DNA of 64,000 nucleotides, taken from positions 27,452,315-27,516,314 of the forward strand of contig OZ038454.1 of assembly GCA_964036195.1 (NCBI GenBank). The letters run 5' to 3'. Of this stretch, positions 11,056 to 23,700 are shown in pieces. A model generated the notes under the pieces. That model saw only the letters and a program-made list of their open reading frames with translations, was not told where the DNA came from and made no database searches. A program made the translations under genes and the position numbers. The first letter of the stretch is position 1; the number at the start of each line of letters is the position of its first letter. The stretch is from Sphaerolaimus hirsutus. Lineage: Eukaryota > Nematoda > Chromadorea > Monhysterida > Sphaerolaimidae.

Positions 11056-14000
11056 TCAATAATAATCATCGCTCAAATGGGCGCGGTGCCAAGCGGGCGT
11101 GTCGCGGCTGGGGTCCTTGGCGCCGCTGACCCACCTGGGCCGCGGGGTGGGCGGAGCCGGCGAGGCGTTGCTGATTGGCCCGCCAGCGAGACGTTGCCCG
11201 GTTGAGGTCCGCGGGGGTGCTGGGGTGGGGTTTGGGGGGTTGTGGTCGTTTTGGAGTGTGTGGTTGGTAGCACTTTAAAAATTCAAGTTTAATAAAACTA
11301 ACGGCAGCACTTTAAAATTTCACTTGTCACTTGAAACGTTACATATTGTATGAAAATGTAAATTATATTACTTAAGCGAACGCGCATGCAGTTGTCTGGT
11401 TCGGGAGTACGACAATCAATGGCCATTCTCAAAAACTGTAACTTTAGAGCAACGGTGAGAAATGATTTGCTATTCCGCATGAGGGTTTACGCTAAGCAAT
11501 TTACCTACATATATTTGAGGCGTCTACTTCTAAAAGTCGACAAGTCCAAAATATGAAAATATCGAGTTAGGCCCCGAAACGTCATCTGGGGCTACTTCCG
11601 CACATCATTTTCCATAAATTTTTTGACCTCACATGCCCATATGGCAAGGTGCCAAATTTGACATTTTTTGGGAAAAATGCAAAAATTTCGGGCAAGAAGT
11701 CGACAAGTCCACTTAGTTTCGGGAAGAAGTCGACAAGTCCACCCTTTGTCTTCGTTTTTGTTGGGAAAAAATAGCAAGAAATGTGATAAGTCCGTCATGG
11801 ACAGCTACTTCTAAAAGTCGACAAGTCCATTAATTGCCCATAAGGCAGGCGCAACGCCAGCGGGAACAAAAATGTTCTCGAGTGCAAGAAGTCGACAAGT
11901 CCATTTCCCTCCCAAAAACAGTTTTGCTCTGACCGAATGGAAATTTAAGGACACCCCATTTTTCACATAAAGGTTGAGAGCAGGAGCTGAAAATTTGACA
12001 CTTTATTGTCAACATATGGAAGCTTATGGAAAGCATGATAGAGTCAAATTGGACACGCACTACGGGCCTGGAATTGGATCGGAAACTTAAAATGCGATTT
12101 ACTCAAAATCACATTTTGTGGACTTGTCGACTTTTAGAAGTAGAGGCCTCATTTACATAAAATACCTGTACACTCCACCACATTTGCAACCGAACGTGGA
12201 ATTTTTCACGTGACATGAAACTTTTCAAGTACTGTTGTTATCGTCATAAAAATCCGTGTGAACACTCGCTTCATATCAAATTCACCTACCTTTTTTGCTT
12301 CGTTTGTTGGACGTGCTCGTTCCGTGCGAGCCGCCTTCACTAGCATTGCTGTCTTTGGGTGCGACGCGCACCCACCTGGTAGCACTCCCGGACCCTGTAA
12401 AGTGTCAAAGACCCTGTAAAATGTCATGTGTTATGTAAAAGACCCTGTAAAGTGTCAAATGTCATGGTAAAGATCCTAAAAAGTGTCTTGTGTATCCAAA
12501 TCTTATTTTATCGTATCCAAATCTTATGTTTTTGTATCCAAATCTGATAAGATATAACATGACATTTTACGGGGTCATTGACACTTTACAGGGTCTGGGA
12601 GTGGCACCTGCCGTGCTGCGGCGCCATGCTCGTGCGGTCTGCGTTTGAGGCGTCCACTTGTTAAAGTCGATAATTGGAAATTTTGGTCATTTTGGAAATT
12701 GTGTTGTGCACGGAAATTGAGCATTCAATGTTTATGCATTTACATTTTATTTGGCACGTTTTTGCGCTCAGAAAAAATTGAACGGCAGCCTCTAATTTAA
12801 CGGCAGTCTCCAATAGATATAGGTTGGAATAGTGCCAAAACACAAAAATGGATGGTGAGAACGTTTAAAACCCTCAAATAATTTTGGAATCTGAAATTGA
12901 CGCTTTGATATTAAAATATTGCTACAGTTTCATTTAAAAAATGATGCTAATGAAACTTTCAATTGAAAAATGTGTGAAAAATAGGTTTAAAAAAAGAACG
13001 GTAGCCTCCAATAGACTGGCGCCTGGAATAGAACGCATGTAGAAAAGGTAAATAGAACGGCGGTAATAAAAATTGGATTAGAAGAAATACGGTAAATACA
13101 TCTGTGTATTGGGTGGGTGCTGCTGCACTTTTATTATGGCACTGTTTTTTACCACAATTTTTATGCATGTTCTTTACTTGAATTGTACACACTAAGTAAG
13201 AAATACTGACGTGAGCGACTTTGTTGTCTATTTTTTCCTTGTTTTCCACCATTTCCTGTTGGTCTCTGTATACCTTCATCCGGATTGTCATATTCACTGC
13301 CGTAATAATTACCATCATCATCACCATAATCTTCAAAACCATCGTTACTGTAACCATCATCGTTACCGTTACCATCATCGTTACCGTAACCATCATCATT
13401 ACCGTAACCATCATCATTACCGTAACCATCATCGTTACCGTAACCATCATCATTACCGTAACCATCATCGTTACCGTAACCATCATCATTACCGTAACCA
13501 TCATCGTTACCGTAACCATCATCATTACCGTAACCTCCTTTGCTATCGTAATCAACATCATTAGGCACATCTGTACCCACTGACTGCATCAGCGGTGTGT
13601 ATGCACCACTGATGGCATATGAAAATGCGAATTTTGACTAAAAATTTTCAGGTTTGATGAGTGTTTAAGATATCACGGTCTATTATTTTGTCAGAAAAAA
13701 TATCTCTGTTTTACAAATTCCACATTTTTACAGTTTTACAGCTGGTTTATTTAGGTTCTCTGATTGTATAATTTATGCATCCGCATCGATTAAAGCACTG
13801 CTGAGGAAAAAAAACAATTACGCCAAAATGCCTTCAAAATGGTGGATGTGGAAACCTGGTTGTAGTCAATACTTGAAATTTACCAAGGTGGCTGTCTCGC
13901 ACCTTGTAAAGTGTCAGATCTTATGTAAAATGTCATAAAAATTCGTCAATTGTCATACACAGTGACAAAATTCTGTAGTTATATCTTTTTTAATATTTTG

Positions 14001-14267
14001 ATCGACATTTTACGTACTGCCCCTAGGAAATTTTTTGTTACTTTACATGACAATTGACAAAACTGTATGTCATTTTACATGACATTTGACACTTGACTTT
14101 ACACATTACAGAGCTCTGGGCTGGCACAAGTTGTCACGCAGAAAAACTCAAATCTCATTTCCTCACACATAGCCATCAGAGGAGATATGCACCGACATAG
14201 CCGCGGATGTAACCCTTGTCGAACTGGAACTGCGTGTCCGAGTTGTTCGAGGGGCGCGTGCTGGTCA
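11056..14267 (-). CDS. 3' end of an unidentified gene with a basic, proline-rich C terminus
   Basis: Four exons join in phase on the minus strand: 14267-14193, 12638-12608, 12375-12290 and 11219-11056 (TGA). The protein segment begins around TSTRPSNNSDTQFQFDKGY, continues through a Ser/Gly/Lys-rich stretch (SEGGSHGTSTSNKRSKK), then a Pro/Arg-rich end (PAPPTPRPRWVSGAKD) and stops at HLSDDYY. Composition suggests a disordered basic tail, possibly cytoplasmic. All three introns keep phase without adjustment, which is the main support. The family is not recognised and 5' exons lie further upstream. One untested possibility is that this is the tail of the receptor gene whose last recognised exon ends at 17730. 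The intron 12376-12607 is exactly one MITE. Confidence 0.6.
11516..12151. repeat. Foldback MITE, TIR GAGGCGTCTACTTCTAAAAG
   Basis: Ends GTCTACTTCTAAAAGTCGAC and its complement at 12119-12151 are inverted repeats of about 35 bp. Several further internal copies of AAGTCGACAAGTCCA are present. A related end starts at 12643, next to the exon at 12608-12638. Confidence 0.78.
12376..12607 (-). mobile_element. MITE family B copy that is exactly an intron (introner-like)
   Basis: On the minus strand the element starts GTGCCACTCCCAGACCCTG directly after exon sequence GGCAG and ends GGGAGTGCTACCAG directly before GTGGGTGCG. The duplicated 6-mer CAGGTG at both junctions supplies the donor GT and the acceptor AG. 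Removing the 232-bp element restores an uninterrupted frame between the exons at 12638-12608 and 12375-12290. Confidence 0.78.
13213..13589 (-). CDS. Acidic (GYGNDD)n repeat ORF, possible exon
   Basis: An ATG-started minus-strand ORF reads about 19 ordinary residues, then roughly ten hexapeptides GYGNDD coded by an 18-bp repeat, then an acidic Tyr/Gly/Asp-rich tail outside the perfect repeat (FEDYGDDDGNYYGSEYDNPDE). Because the repeat unit is 18 bp, other frames are also open, so length alone is weak evidence. The continued acidic composition beyond the array favours real coding. A possible donor (GTATTT) lies near 13213. It sits in the intron between exons 14193 and 12638. Confidence 0.35.
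13340..13530. repeat. 18-bp minisatellite
   Basis: About ten head-to-tail copies of an 18-bp unit with the pattern CCATCATCRTTACCGTAA, differing mainly at one R position. Confidence 0.9.
13888..14126. repeat. MITE family B copy
   Basis: CACCTTGTAAAGTGTCAGATC and CATTACAGAGCTCTGGGCTGG are diverged ends around TGTCATGTAAAATGTC-like units. It lies in the intron following the exon at 14267-14193. Confidence 0.62.
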
Positions 14268-14836
14268 CTGGAAGGAGTGAATAACCATAATTATCATGGC
14301 TCCCGTGGTTGTTGGCTGGTTCTGGCCCTGGTGGGTGAATATTTAATTTGTCATTTTGTGGATTGGATTTGCGCCCGCTCCGCCTTATAATTAACTAGCA
14401 GGATTCTTCTCCGGAGGTCCATTCGCCCCTGTCTTATCTTTCGCTATTTAGTGGGGCAGTGGGAAATCTTTTTCAAAACCCTCAATGTTATGACGCCATC
14501 AATATAAATGCTTCCTTGCTGCATTACATCATAAAAACCCCTCAAAAAACTTATGTTCTTCTATTCCAGGTAATATGGTAGCATAATTCACCAACCATCA
14601 CTGTGTTTGTCACCACCAGAGTCACATTGACTGCCAGTAGAAATTTTCTTGTGAATTTTCTTTGCCTGATCGGTGTTTTTCCAAGCTCCCTGTTCCCTGC
14701 CTTCAGTTTGTGCACTTGTATCTCTTATTTTTACCTTTACAATCAGGGGTGACTGTTCATTCTGGTTTTGAGTGTCTGGTCCTGTGATTTAAAAAAAAAA
14801 ATTGATAAGAACTCCACTGAGTAAATCTATTGCGAG

Positions 14837-15840
14837 TAGTGATGGAAAAGCGCTAGGAAAAATGGCGCCATTTAAAAAAATGGCGCCGGGCGCCAAAGGG
14901 CGCGAGCGAAAATGGCGCCAGGCGCCAATGGGCGCCAGAAACAATGGCGCTGGGCGCTAAAATGGCGCCAACAGTAAAAGTCATCATTGCAGCATGTTTT
15001 ATCAACAGAGAGCGTTTTCAGAAGAGCAGTGTGTTCTACGATGTTTCTGATGTATTTAAACAGTCAAAAACTATATTATCGTGAATAAAATATATTTTTA
15101 TATTCACAAAATTGTATGGGGGCATTTTATTTTCGACCCTCGCACTTTTTCAATACCATGTATTTTATGGGGAAATTACATTCTTCCCGAATTTTCACAA
15201 TTTCATAATAAATATATAAGGTTATAACAGTTTTGCCAGCCTGAAGCATGACCAATTACCGATCATTTATAGGAAAACTCGGCGGACTTCGCACTTAGTA
15301 TGGAAACTGAACGCTGAATAATGAATCTGAACCCATCTGAATAATGAACTAAAAGTGTACAGTTTTCTCATCAAAATATTTCATTTTTACTATGAAATAA
15401 TTATGAAATTTATCATAACAGTTTATTCATAAAATTATGGTAGGATTCTGCGGTCCGTCGAGTATACCATATTCCTTTTAATAGTTGGGCACTGTTGTAT
15501 TTTTCATCAACCTTTGTACCTGCCCTTCTATTAGAAGAATATGGTGATTGGATTTTGATACAAGCAAACTCTTAAGTATTCCCAAATATCTATAAGTATT
15601 CTCCAAGTATTCCAAGCAAAAGAACTTGCAATGTTAAAACAGTACATTTCATAGGTAGAGACGCTAAATACTATAAAAAATCATACCATTCTGAAGAAAA
15701 GGGACCTGAAAATTTATGAAAATAAACTTTGATTGCAACATGTTGGCGCCATATTCGAAATAATGGCGCCCGGCGCCAGAGAAAAGGGCGCCAATGGCGC
15801 CATCAAAGGGCGCCAGCGCCATGGCGCCATTCCATCACTA
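14837..15840. mobile_element. hAT-like element with GGCGCC arrays
   Basis: Ends TAGTGATGGAAAAGCGC and GGCGCCATTCCATCACTA lie between perfect 8-bp duplications ATTGCGAG (14829-14836, 15841-15848). Both subterminal regions are rich in GGCGCCA repeats. A further foldback element (CTCGGCGGACTTCGCAC to GCGGTCCGTCGAGTATACC, about 15284-15470) is nested inside. No transposase recognised. Confidence 0.9.
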
Positions 15841-15959
15841 ATTGCGAGATAGTTTGTGAAAGGCAAGAACTCTTGAATAACTAAACAGCAAGAAAAATAT
15901 ATTGATACATTCAATGTAATATGGTAGATTGATGAAGACTAAACAAGTGAACAGGGCGA

Positions 15960-16124
15960 GAACACCATCCTGTTAAGTGTAAAGTGTCATGTGATGTCTA
16001 TAATAACAAAGAGTTCTTATTACTGTACTTTTAATATATTGCGTGGCATTTTACATGACATTTGACACTACACTTTACAGTTTTCACATTACTTAACACT
16101 TTACACGGTACGGAACTGTCCCCT
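15960..16124. repeat. MITE family B copy
   Basis: TGTTAAGTGTAAAGTGTCATG and CACTTTACACGGTACGGAACTGTCCCCTG are inverted ends. The right end truncates the IQ-motif ORF that follows on the other strand. Confidence 0.62.
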
Positions 16125-16132
16125 GAAAATTA

Positions 16133-16566
16133 TTTATGTCTTCTAAACCATCATTTTCATCACCAGCGATCTCATTTTCTCCTCCAAAATCTCCACAATT
16201 TTGCTTTCTCTTTTTACCAGCTGTCCGCGCCCTATGGCCGCGAAATTGTGCCTGAATTTTCGTGGCCGCCGAGTTTTCGTCTAAGTTGTATTTTAATGTG
16301 TCTGTGTTCCCTTTTTGGTCAGGATTATCAGTTTTGGCTGGAGTTGTGAAGTTTTCATTGGTTTCATCAGTTTTGAAGTTTTGTGATTGGTTGTCGGTCA
16401 ATGTTGCGCTGTCTTTCGTGCTTGAAATTGGAGCGACATTTGTCTTTTTCTTTTTGGCTGACATTTTGCCGCCCATTTTTACATATTTTTGTGTGTTTGG
16501 TGATTTTGTCCCACGTGGTAAAATAACTTCATTCACGTATTTAGTTTTTGGTGTATTCATGTGCAT
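16133..16566 (-). CDS. Small lysine-rich IQ-motif protein or exon
   Basis: A minus-strand frame starts with ATG at 16566. It is Lys/Thr/Asn/Asp rich and contains one clear IQ motif (SAATKIQAQFRGHRAR), the calmodulin-binding pattern seen in neurogranin-like proteins, followed by a basic patch (AGKKRKQ) and an acidic end. The frame then runs into a family B MITE at 16124 and stops at 16093, so the natural C terminus or a donor is probably near 16133. No introns are needed to read it; whether it is a complete gene or an exon is unclear. Confidence 0.45.
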
Positions 16567-16910
16567 TTGTCATACTTGAATTACGCTCAGTTCACTGCTT
16601 CACTGAGTCTTTTGTTCTGTAGTGCAATGCAATTGGTTCCTTCATCGCATGAAATTTACAATGCTTGTTTTGTAGCTGAATTGAGACTGTATCCTGACTT
16701 TTTCTACCATGAAATGGCACCAATCATGCACTGATGGGATAAATAATGAAGGGAATGGAATAATTTTATGTAATGATCCCATTAACGTTTGAAATGCATA
16801 AAAACAATAGTTATCACGCTGTTATATGTATCCACTATAACATGTTTCACGATATGAATATGTAATTCAATACCTAGGTATAATGTAATAACGAAACAAT
16901 ATGTAATACC

Positions 16911-17255
16911 TAGGGTTGGAAAAAACCACGTTTTTTTTAAACTCCATGTTTTAAAAATTAAAAAAACGTTTTTTAAAGCTCCCAGATATGGTCTTGTGTC
17001 AACATATATAGGTATTTCAGACAAGTGGCCATACTCTGTGATGTTATATATGATCATATAATGGCTGCGGAGCCATGGGATAGCATTATAAGTGGTGATT
17101 TGTGTCAAAAATGTCCATTTTTTGTCAACATGTTCATATATCGCCTTATAGTCGAATGTTCGTGACTTTCAGCCGATGTTTTTTTTATACAAAACACGTT
17201 TCGGACATAACGTTTCGGCCGTTTCAACGTTTGAAAAAAACATCGACCAACCCTA
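16911..17255. mobile_element. hAT-like MITE, TIR TAGGGTTGG
   Basis: Ends TAGGGTTGGAAAAAACC and GACCAACCCTA are flanked by perfect 8-bp duplications GTAATACC (16903-16910, 17256-17263). It is the same family as 4872-5067. Confidence 0.9.
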
Positions 17256-17346
17256 GTAATACCACAGTAAAAATGATCCTTACAATCAAATGAAGGCAAA
17301 ATCACAAAGTTGTCTTTGTCAGACAAAACCTCCTATCTAAAAATAC

Positions 17347-17706
17347 TAGTGTTCAAACGGGATACGGCCCGGATAATAATGTCCCATAATGTTTGGGATG
17401 TAGCGATCCCGATCCCACAATTTGAATATCATGAAAATCTTGATCCCAAAAATGTCTACAACTCTTTATCACTAAAATTGCCGAATTTCTGTTTGTTTCT
17501 GCTGAGAAAGGTAAATGGAAATGTCCACTGTGCATTTTATGCCACGTATCTGGCACTCACGTGTTTTAGCCCTTTTCTTGAAGATAGGTAGAAACCCAAA
17601 ATCCCAAAGGCAATCCCCAAAAATTAAAAAAAAAATTCAAACAATCCAAAAGTTTAAAAAACAATCTCGATCCCAATCCCGATCATTTAATCCCGTCTGA
17701 ACCCCA
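17347..17706. mobile_element. Degraded hAT-like (GATCCC) element
   Basis: Ends TAGTGTTCAAACGGGATAC and ATCCCGTCTGAACCCCA match the 1276-1842 family with mismatches. Only a few GATCCC units remain inside and no target duplication is preserved. Confidence 0.75.
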
Positions 17707-17729
17707 CAACCAATATATTCGGTTTATAC

Positions 17730-20700
17730 AAATGTGAAAATTTCTGCGCGGCCACCACAAAAATCTCCAAAATCCAAGCACATCCAGCCACAGCTGCACC
17801 GAGCAACAAAAACACAAAAACTGTATTCATTTTGCCGAAAATTGTGAACAAATTCATCTGCGGCTGTACTCTATCGCAGGGTCGTAATTGTGATGTCATA
17901 TCAACCTGGTGCCAATTCCACAATATGTCAAGTGTTGAGACAAGTGGTATACTTTACATTACATAGTCAAATTTTTTTGATGATAATACAGGTATAGTTT
18001 CATTACTGGCAGTTGTATTTTTTTCTCACGGTTTCAATGGTGAGGGTGATAACATGTAAATATAATGTGAACCCGTGCAAGTGACTGATTGATAGTAAAC
18101 ACCTTCCCGGTCACGTCCGGCACCCATTTTTTAATTTTACTTCTTACATCCTATCCCCAGTTCTAAGGCGCCCCAAAGGCTGAAACTTGGGGGAGATATT
18201 GGCGCAACCCCCCTCTACTTCGCATGAATTTGGGGGGTCGCGGCGACCCCTCTCAGGGTGGGTCGCCCTAAGTGCAAAATTTTTTTGTGGCTTTTTTGGT
18301 GTCCCACAGCAGGTCCGGCACCCGCTGATTTCTGAGCTGTGGGAGGGATATAAATCTAAAATTTTGGGGATGTGTTACCAACACCACTCCCCTACTATAC
18401 ACTATTCAATAATGTGATATAAATGTGAAAAAGTTCTAAAAAATTCTCTTGTTCTCAAAAAAACACCACTCCCCAATAGATGGATGGCAAGAAAGTCACT
18501 TTTTGGAACTTTTTTATTAGACACTTAAGAGCTGGTTTACGATACTTTAAAGGGAATGGTTTGATGTTTAAAGTTATGTAAAGAACCCTATCTCTAAAAT
18601 GCCTGCATTACAAAATTTACTTAGGGCGAATTTTATGACATCATAATGACATCATTGTAGGAACAAAAATTTACCAAATTTACACTTTGAAATTCCCCCC
18701 AAGTAAATTTTGCAATGCATGCATTTTAGAGGTATGGTTCTTTACATAACTTTAAACATCAAACCATTCATTAAAAGTATCGTAAACCAGCTCTTCAAGT
18801 GTCTAATAAAAAGTTCCAAAAAGTGACCTTTTTTGCCATCCATCTATTGGGGAGTGGTGTTTTTTTAGAGAATAAGATAATTTTTTAGAACTTTTTCACA
18901 TTTATCTCACATTATTGAATGGTGTATAGTACGGGAGTGGCGTTGGTAACGCATCCCCAAAATTTTAGATTTATACCTCTCCCACAGCTCAGAAATCAGC
19001 GGGTGCCGGACCTGCTGTGGGACACCAAAAAAGCCACAAAAAAAATTGCACCTAGGGCGACCCACCCAAAGAGGGGTCGCCGCGACCCACCAAATTCATG
19101 CGAAGTAGAGGGGGGCTGCACCAATACCTACCCCAAGTTTCAGCTTCTGGCGCGCCCTAGAACTGGAGATAGGGTGTCACAAGTAAGATCAAAAATAGGG
19201 TGCCGGACGTGACCGGGAAGGTGTTTAGAATTCCGTGAAAAATGTCTGTTAGTACATGTGGAAGTTAGAATACTGCAACAACGGGCCGAAGGCTCAGAGA
19301 CACTGCTAGTTATAGACCATTGAAACCTTAAGGGCAGTGAAAATGAGACATGCAACAATGAACAATCATACAAGATTGGAAATGATGCGAGTAATGCGCC
19401 CAACAAAATCAAAGAAGGAATGTTTGGCAGATTGCCATGAAACATTCCGACAGCGATATTTGTCATTCCTTGGGTGAAAACAATGTCGCAAAGTTATGAA
19501 AAACATGTCGATTATTTAAAGTTTTCTAAATTTTAAGGATTGAAATCCATAAAATTAGCCTTAAGATCATTTTATTGATAATTTTGATTTGTCAGACATG
19601 TACCTAGGCATTAGGTACCCAAAAATTAAGTTTAGCCCATGGCGCTGGCGCCATTCGGCACTCTAGAATGGCGCCAGCGCCAGGGCATCCGTTAAGTTCG
19701 GTTATTACTCAGACACTAGCAAATTGGGGACTTGGCACCTGCTCAAGAATTTTGCGCCGTTTGTAGCGGTCAGCCATGGCCATCAGCAAACTGTTGTAGA
19801 ACAGGATGGCTCTGTTGAACTTTCCAATTCTGCGATAATTTTTGGGTAGAGATAAATGAACTTCATGCGATCATTCAAAATTCATGGAAAATGCCTCTTC
19901 GAATAATAAATTGGAAAATTGCCAGATTTTGTTTGAAGTTTGATGACCATTTTCAAAAAATCAAAGATGAATAAAAAGTTCTGATAACATGTAATGATTG
20001 AACATTTTTTTAAAAATAATACATAATAAGTAATCAAAAAAGGTAAATACAAATATATATACAAAACATCATAATCTTTCTGTATTTCCCCATCATCAAC
20101 CATCAATTTTCAACCAGGAAATCAGTCAAAAGCTAACAGTTTGTATGGGAACGCTGGTGAAAATGCAAATGTTTCAGGGTGTCCAGCAGCTAGCAAAGGT
20201 ACACCGCTAAGGAATTCATCAATGGGCACCGCCATTGGCTGGCAAACACGTCTTTTTGCTCCAATCATAGTCCACCTGCATTTTCAAAATGTATTTATTT
20301 TTTGAATGTTTGAAAGTGTACATGACACCCCGTTGTATAACTCCCCTGTGGAGGGAAATGGGGTGAATAATCTGTCTGTACTAGTGATAGAAAAGCGCCA
20401 AAAAGGGGCTCCATTATGGCACCATTCCAACGAAGGCCTTGTTCTGCAGCGCCATTGGCACCTGGCGCCTTTGTTGGAATGGCGCCAAGTGCCAATGGCG
20501 CTGCAGAACAAGGGCAAATTTGCAAATGCTATGCAACGCCAAGCGCAATGCCAGTTTCACATCACTAGTATACTCGGCGGACCTAATGGCGTACGTTTTC
20601 CCGAAGGAAACAGTCCAGTATAGTAGGAACAACGTAAACTGGTGGAAAATATAAATGAGAAAATCACTTTATTGTATTTTACAGATCCCACATGCAAGCT

Positions 20701-23700
20701 GTCAGGCTGTCATCTTGTGTGAGGGTGACCCCAAGTGTTCACTATATATACCCTAGGGGGCACCCCCCTCAGGCCACCCTTGGTGCAGAAAATAATTTTT
20801 GTATCATTTTTTTCTGGAAAATATAAATGAGAATTCCATACAAGTTTTTGTTCCCAATGAAATTTAAATTAAAAAAAATAATTTTCTAGACACTTTGGAC
20901 AAAAAACCCCATCAGAAACCCCAGAAGCCCCACACGATGATGGCATTGTTGGTCAAATAAAAAATTTTTTTGGAGAAAAACATAGGTTAGAAAAAGTGGA
21001 CAATCCACTATCCCAAGTTATTTATGGAGCACATGGGGGCCAGAATTGGCTCGCTCAGTGTCAGGGGCAACATATGGCTGCTCCTGGGCCCCGTTTGTGC
21101 ACTTATGTATTTTTTATAGCAAATGATAAAAACAGCCCTGTGTAAAGAGGACACTCGCGTGACAGCGTGTCCAGCGCCTGCAGTGTCATGATGCAAATTA
21201 CAAAATACTTGTGCCCATTCAATGTGGGCACTAATTATCTGATAAAAACCTATAGAGGCTGATGGGCAATGCGCCCTGTATCTAGTGTGACTGGCCCAGA
21301 CAAATAAAGAGGTCATGTCCAGAAAATCAAAAATCACAGTTTTTTAATTACAACCACAATTTAGGTAATCACAAAGTTGAAAATCATTGTTGACATGGCT
21401 TCGTGGCACATGTCTGTATATTGGGGGTAATTTTTGTGTGGGGGAGTGGGCTGGGGGTCAAAATATACCCCCTACTTACCAGTGGGTCAAAAGATGGCTT
21501 TGGGCAAGCCACAAGGGATTTTTATTTTTTGAAAAAGCACCAACACAAGTGTATTCATCACTTGTGTTGTCAGCACACCAAAAAAAGGCTGCTACTTTAC
21601 CGCAGCCATTTTTTGTGTGGTTTTTTGAAAATTCTCATTTATATTTTCCGGGAAAAAATTGGCAAATTTTTTTCATTTATCTGTAGCAGCAGAACAGGGG
21701 GGTGCCATGGGGTGCCACTTGGCATTTATGTAGGCAAATGTTGTGGGCACCCCCACAACAAATGGCAGCCATATTGGGCTGCACGTTTCCCTGTGAGATG
21801 GTTATGAAAAATGAGGCACCTGATTTCTCATTTAAATGTGCCACCAGTAGTGATGTAAAAGCGCCATGGCGCTGGCGCTTGGCGCTAGCGCCAAAGCAAA
21901 AAGCGCCATGGCGCTTTTGGCGCTTGGCGCCTTTTTGCTGTGGCGCCATTGGCGCTTGGCGCTGTGCTACCGAAAAGCGCCATGGCGCTTTTGGCGCTTG
22001 GCGCTATGATGTCGTGGCGCCATTGGCGCTTGGCGCTAGTGTTTTATAAAGCGCCAAAAAAGCGCCAAGTGGTACAAAAAAATAATCATTTTTCTTATGT
22101 AAAAAGACCTTGCCTGCATTAGTTACATAAGTAAATGTGTTACTGTAAGTGTGTTACAGGAAAAACAAACCCTCTACTTGCTTATTTTGTAAACCATGTC
22201 CATGCAATTGCAAGGATATTAAAAACTTTTACCAAAAAATGGGCCTACACGCACTAGTTTTCAATGAAATTTTATGTCAACTGGTTTTCATCCCAATTCA
22301 AGGCTTGATGACGAGCCGACGAACAGCGTTCAAATGCATAGTGTTGCATTATATTGCAAATGAAGTTGTATTGTTGCTGTGGTATGAAGTACCGGCATGA
22401 AGTAACTTCCATATTTCCTGGAAATACACCCAGGGGGTTTATTTTTTCAGGGTGCAAATTTTGAGGGGGGTTTCGAGGGTGCTTATTCGGGGGGAATTTT
22501 TATGGAGGGTCATAGTAAAGTATAGTTTTTTGTACCCAAAGCGTAATTGGATGACCAAATAGGATATATTTTGTTCATATTACCATAGATCGTTCCATAA
22601 ACAAGGCCAATGTAAAATCGCAGCTATAAATGTATCATGTTCATTGGATATGATCTACCTTATCCCAGACGGGGTGTATTTCGAGGGGGGGGGTTAATTG
22701 AAGGGGGGTATTTCGGGGGGGGGGGGGTTAAATGAAGGGGGTATTTTGAGGAAATATGGTATATGTGTATACAACACTGGATAGTGTTACTTGTCAGCAA
22801 GCTTTGAATTGGGATGGGAACCAGCTGACAAACAAATAGATAGCACTGCATTTGCATCGCTGCACTTTATGCAGAAAATTTTTTTGGCGCTGGCGCTATT
22901 GGCGCTTGGCGCCATCATCCCCTGGCGCCATTGGCGCTTGGCGCCATGGTCTAGAAAAGCGCCATGGCGCTTTTGGCGCTTGGCGCCAAAAGTCTGGCGC
23001 TTTTTACATCACTAGCCACCAGTTTATGTACCGCACCAACTTATAACGCGAGTTTGGTGCATAAGTTACCGATTGACATGCTGCGATCCGAAGACATAAG
23101 TATGTGCGAGTGCAGAGTATCAAGTCCGCCGAGTATATTATACTTAACCAAAAATGAGAACCCACTCATTTACGACGTAAACAGCTTTTCTGGTGCTAAT
23201 CTCCAGCCACAACTGATTGTCATCATCTTTATAAGCGGACAAATTTTTCACACTTGTCGGGTTATCACTCAAAGCCTGCATCATCTCTCGCAAATTTGGA
23301 TCATTTTGATTCGTTTTCTAAACGATCCCATTTGTTCTTCGTGTACGGGTCGAATACTATGCTCACAGTGTCGCAGTGAGTAGAACTGATTGTGTTTGAT
23401 GTTTTTTAAGATGGATTTGTGGTGGATGTTTGATTGTAGAAATTTGGGATGAATGTTTTCAATTTTTTTTATTTTAATTGTTTGTTTTCAATTATTATTT
23501 TTTGAGAAACGTAGCCGTTGCCGGGCGACATGGGGCCATGAAAAAATGATGGCCTATGCGGTTCAGAAAAATGCCGTCAGTCACCCAAGGCGCAAAAGAT
23601 ATTATAATTGGCTGTCAAATTGGTCGCTGGTAAAAAGTGGAATTGCGATTGCGGCAGTGCCTTCTTTTAAAACAAATGTCCGTAATTGGATATAATTTTG

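Noticed and set aside
13211..13583. Plus-strand ORFs over the 18-bp repeat (His/Tyr or Ile/Thr rich)
   Set aside because: Open only because the unit is a multiple of three without stops; the minus-strand frame is more plausible.
14870..15835. GGCGCC-rich blocks as a CpG island or promoter
   Set aside because: They are arrays within a transposon with clear ends and 8-bp duplications.
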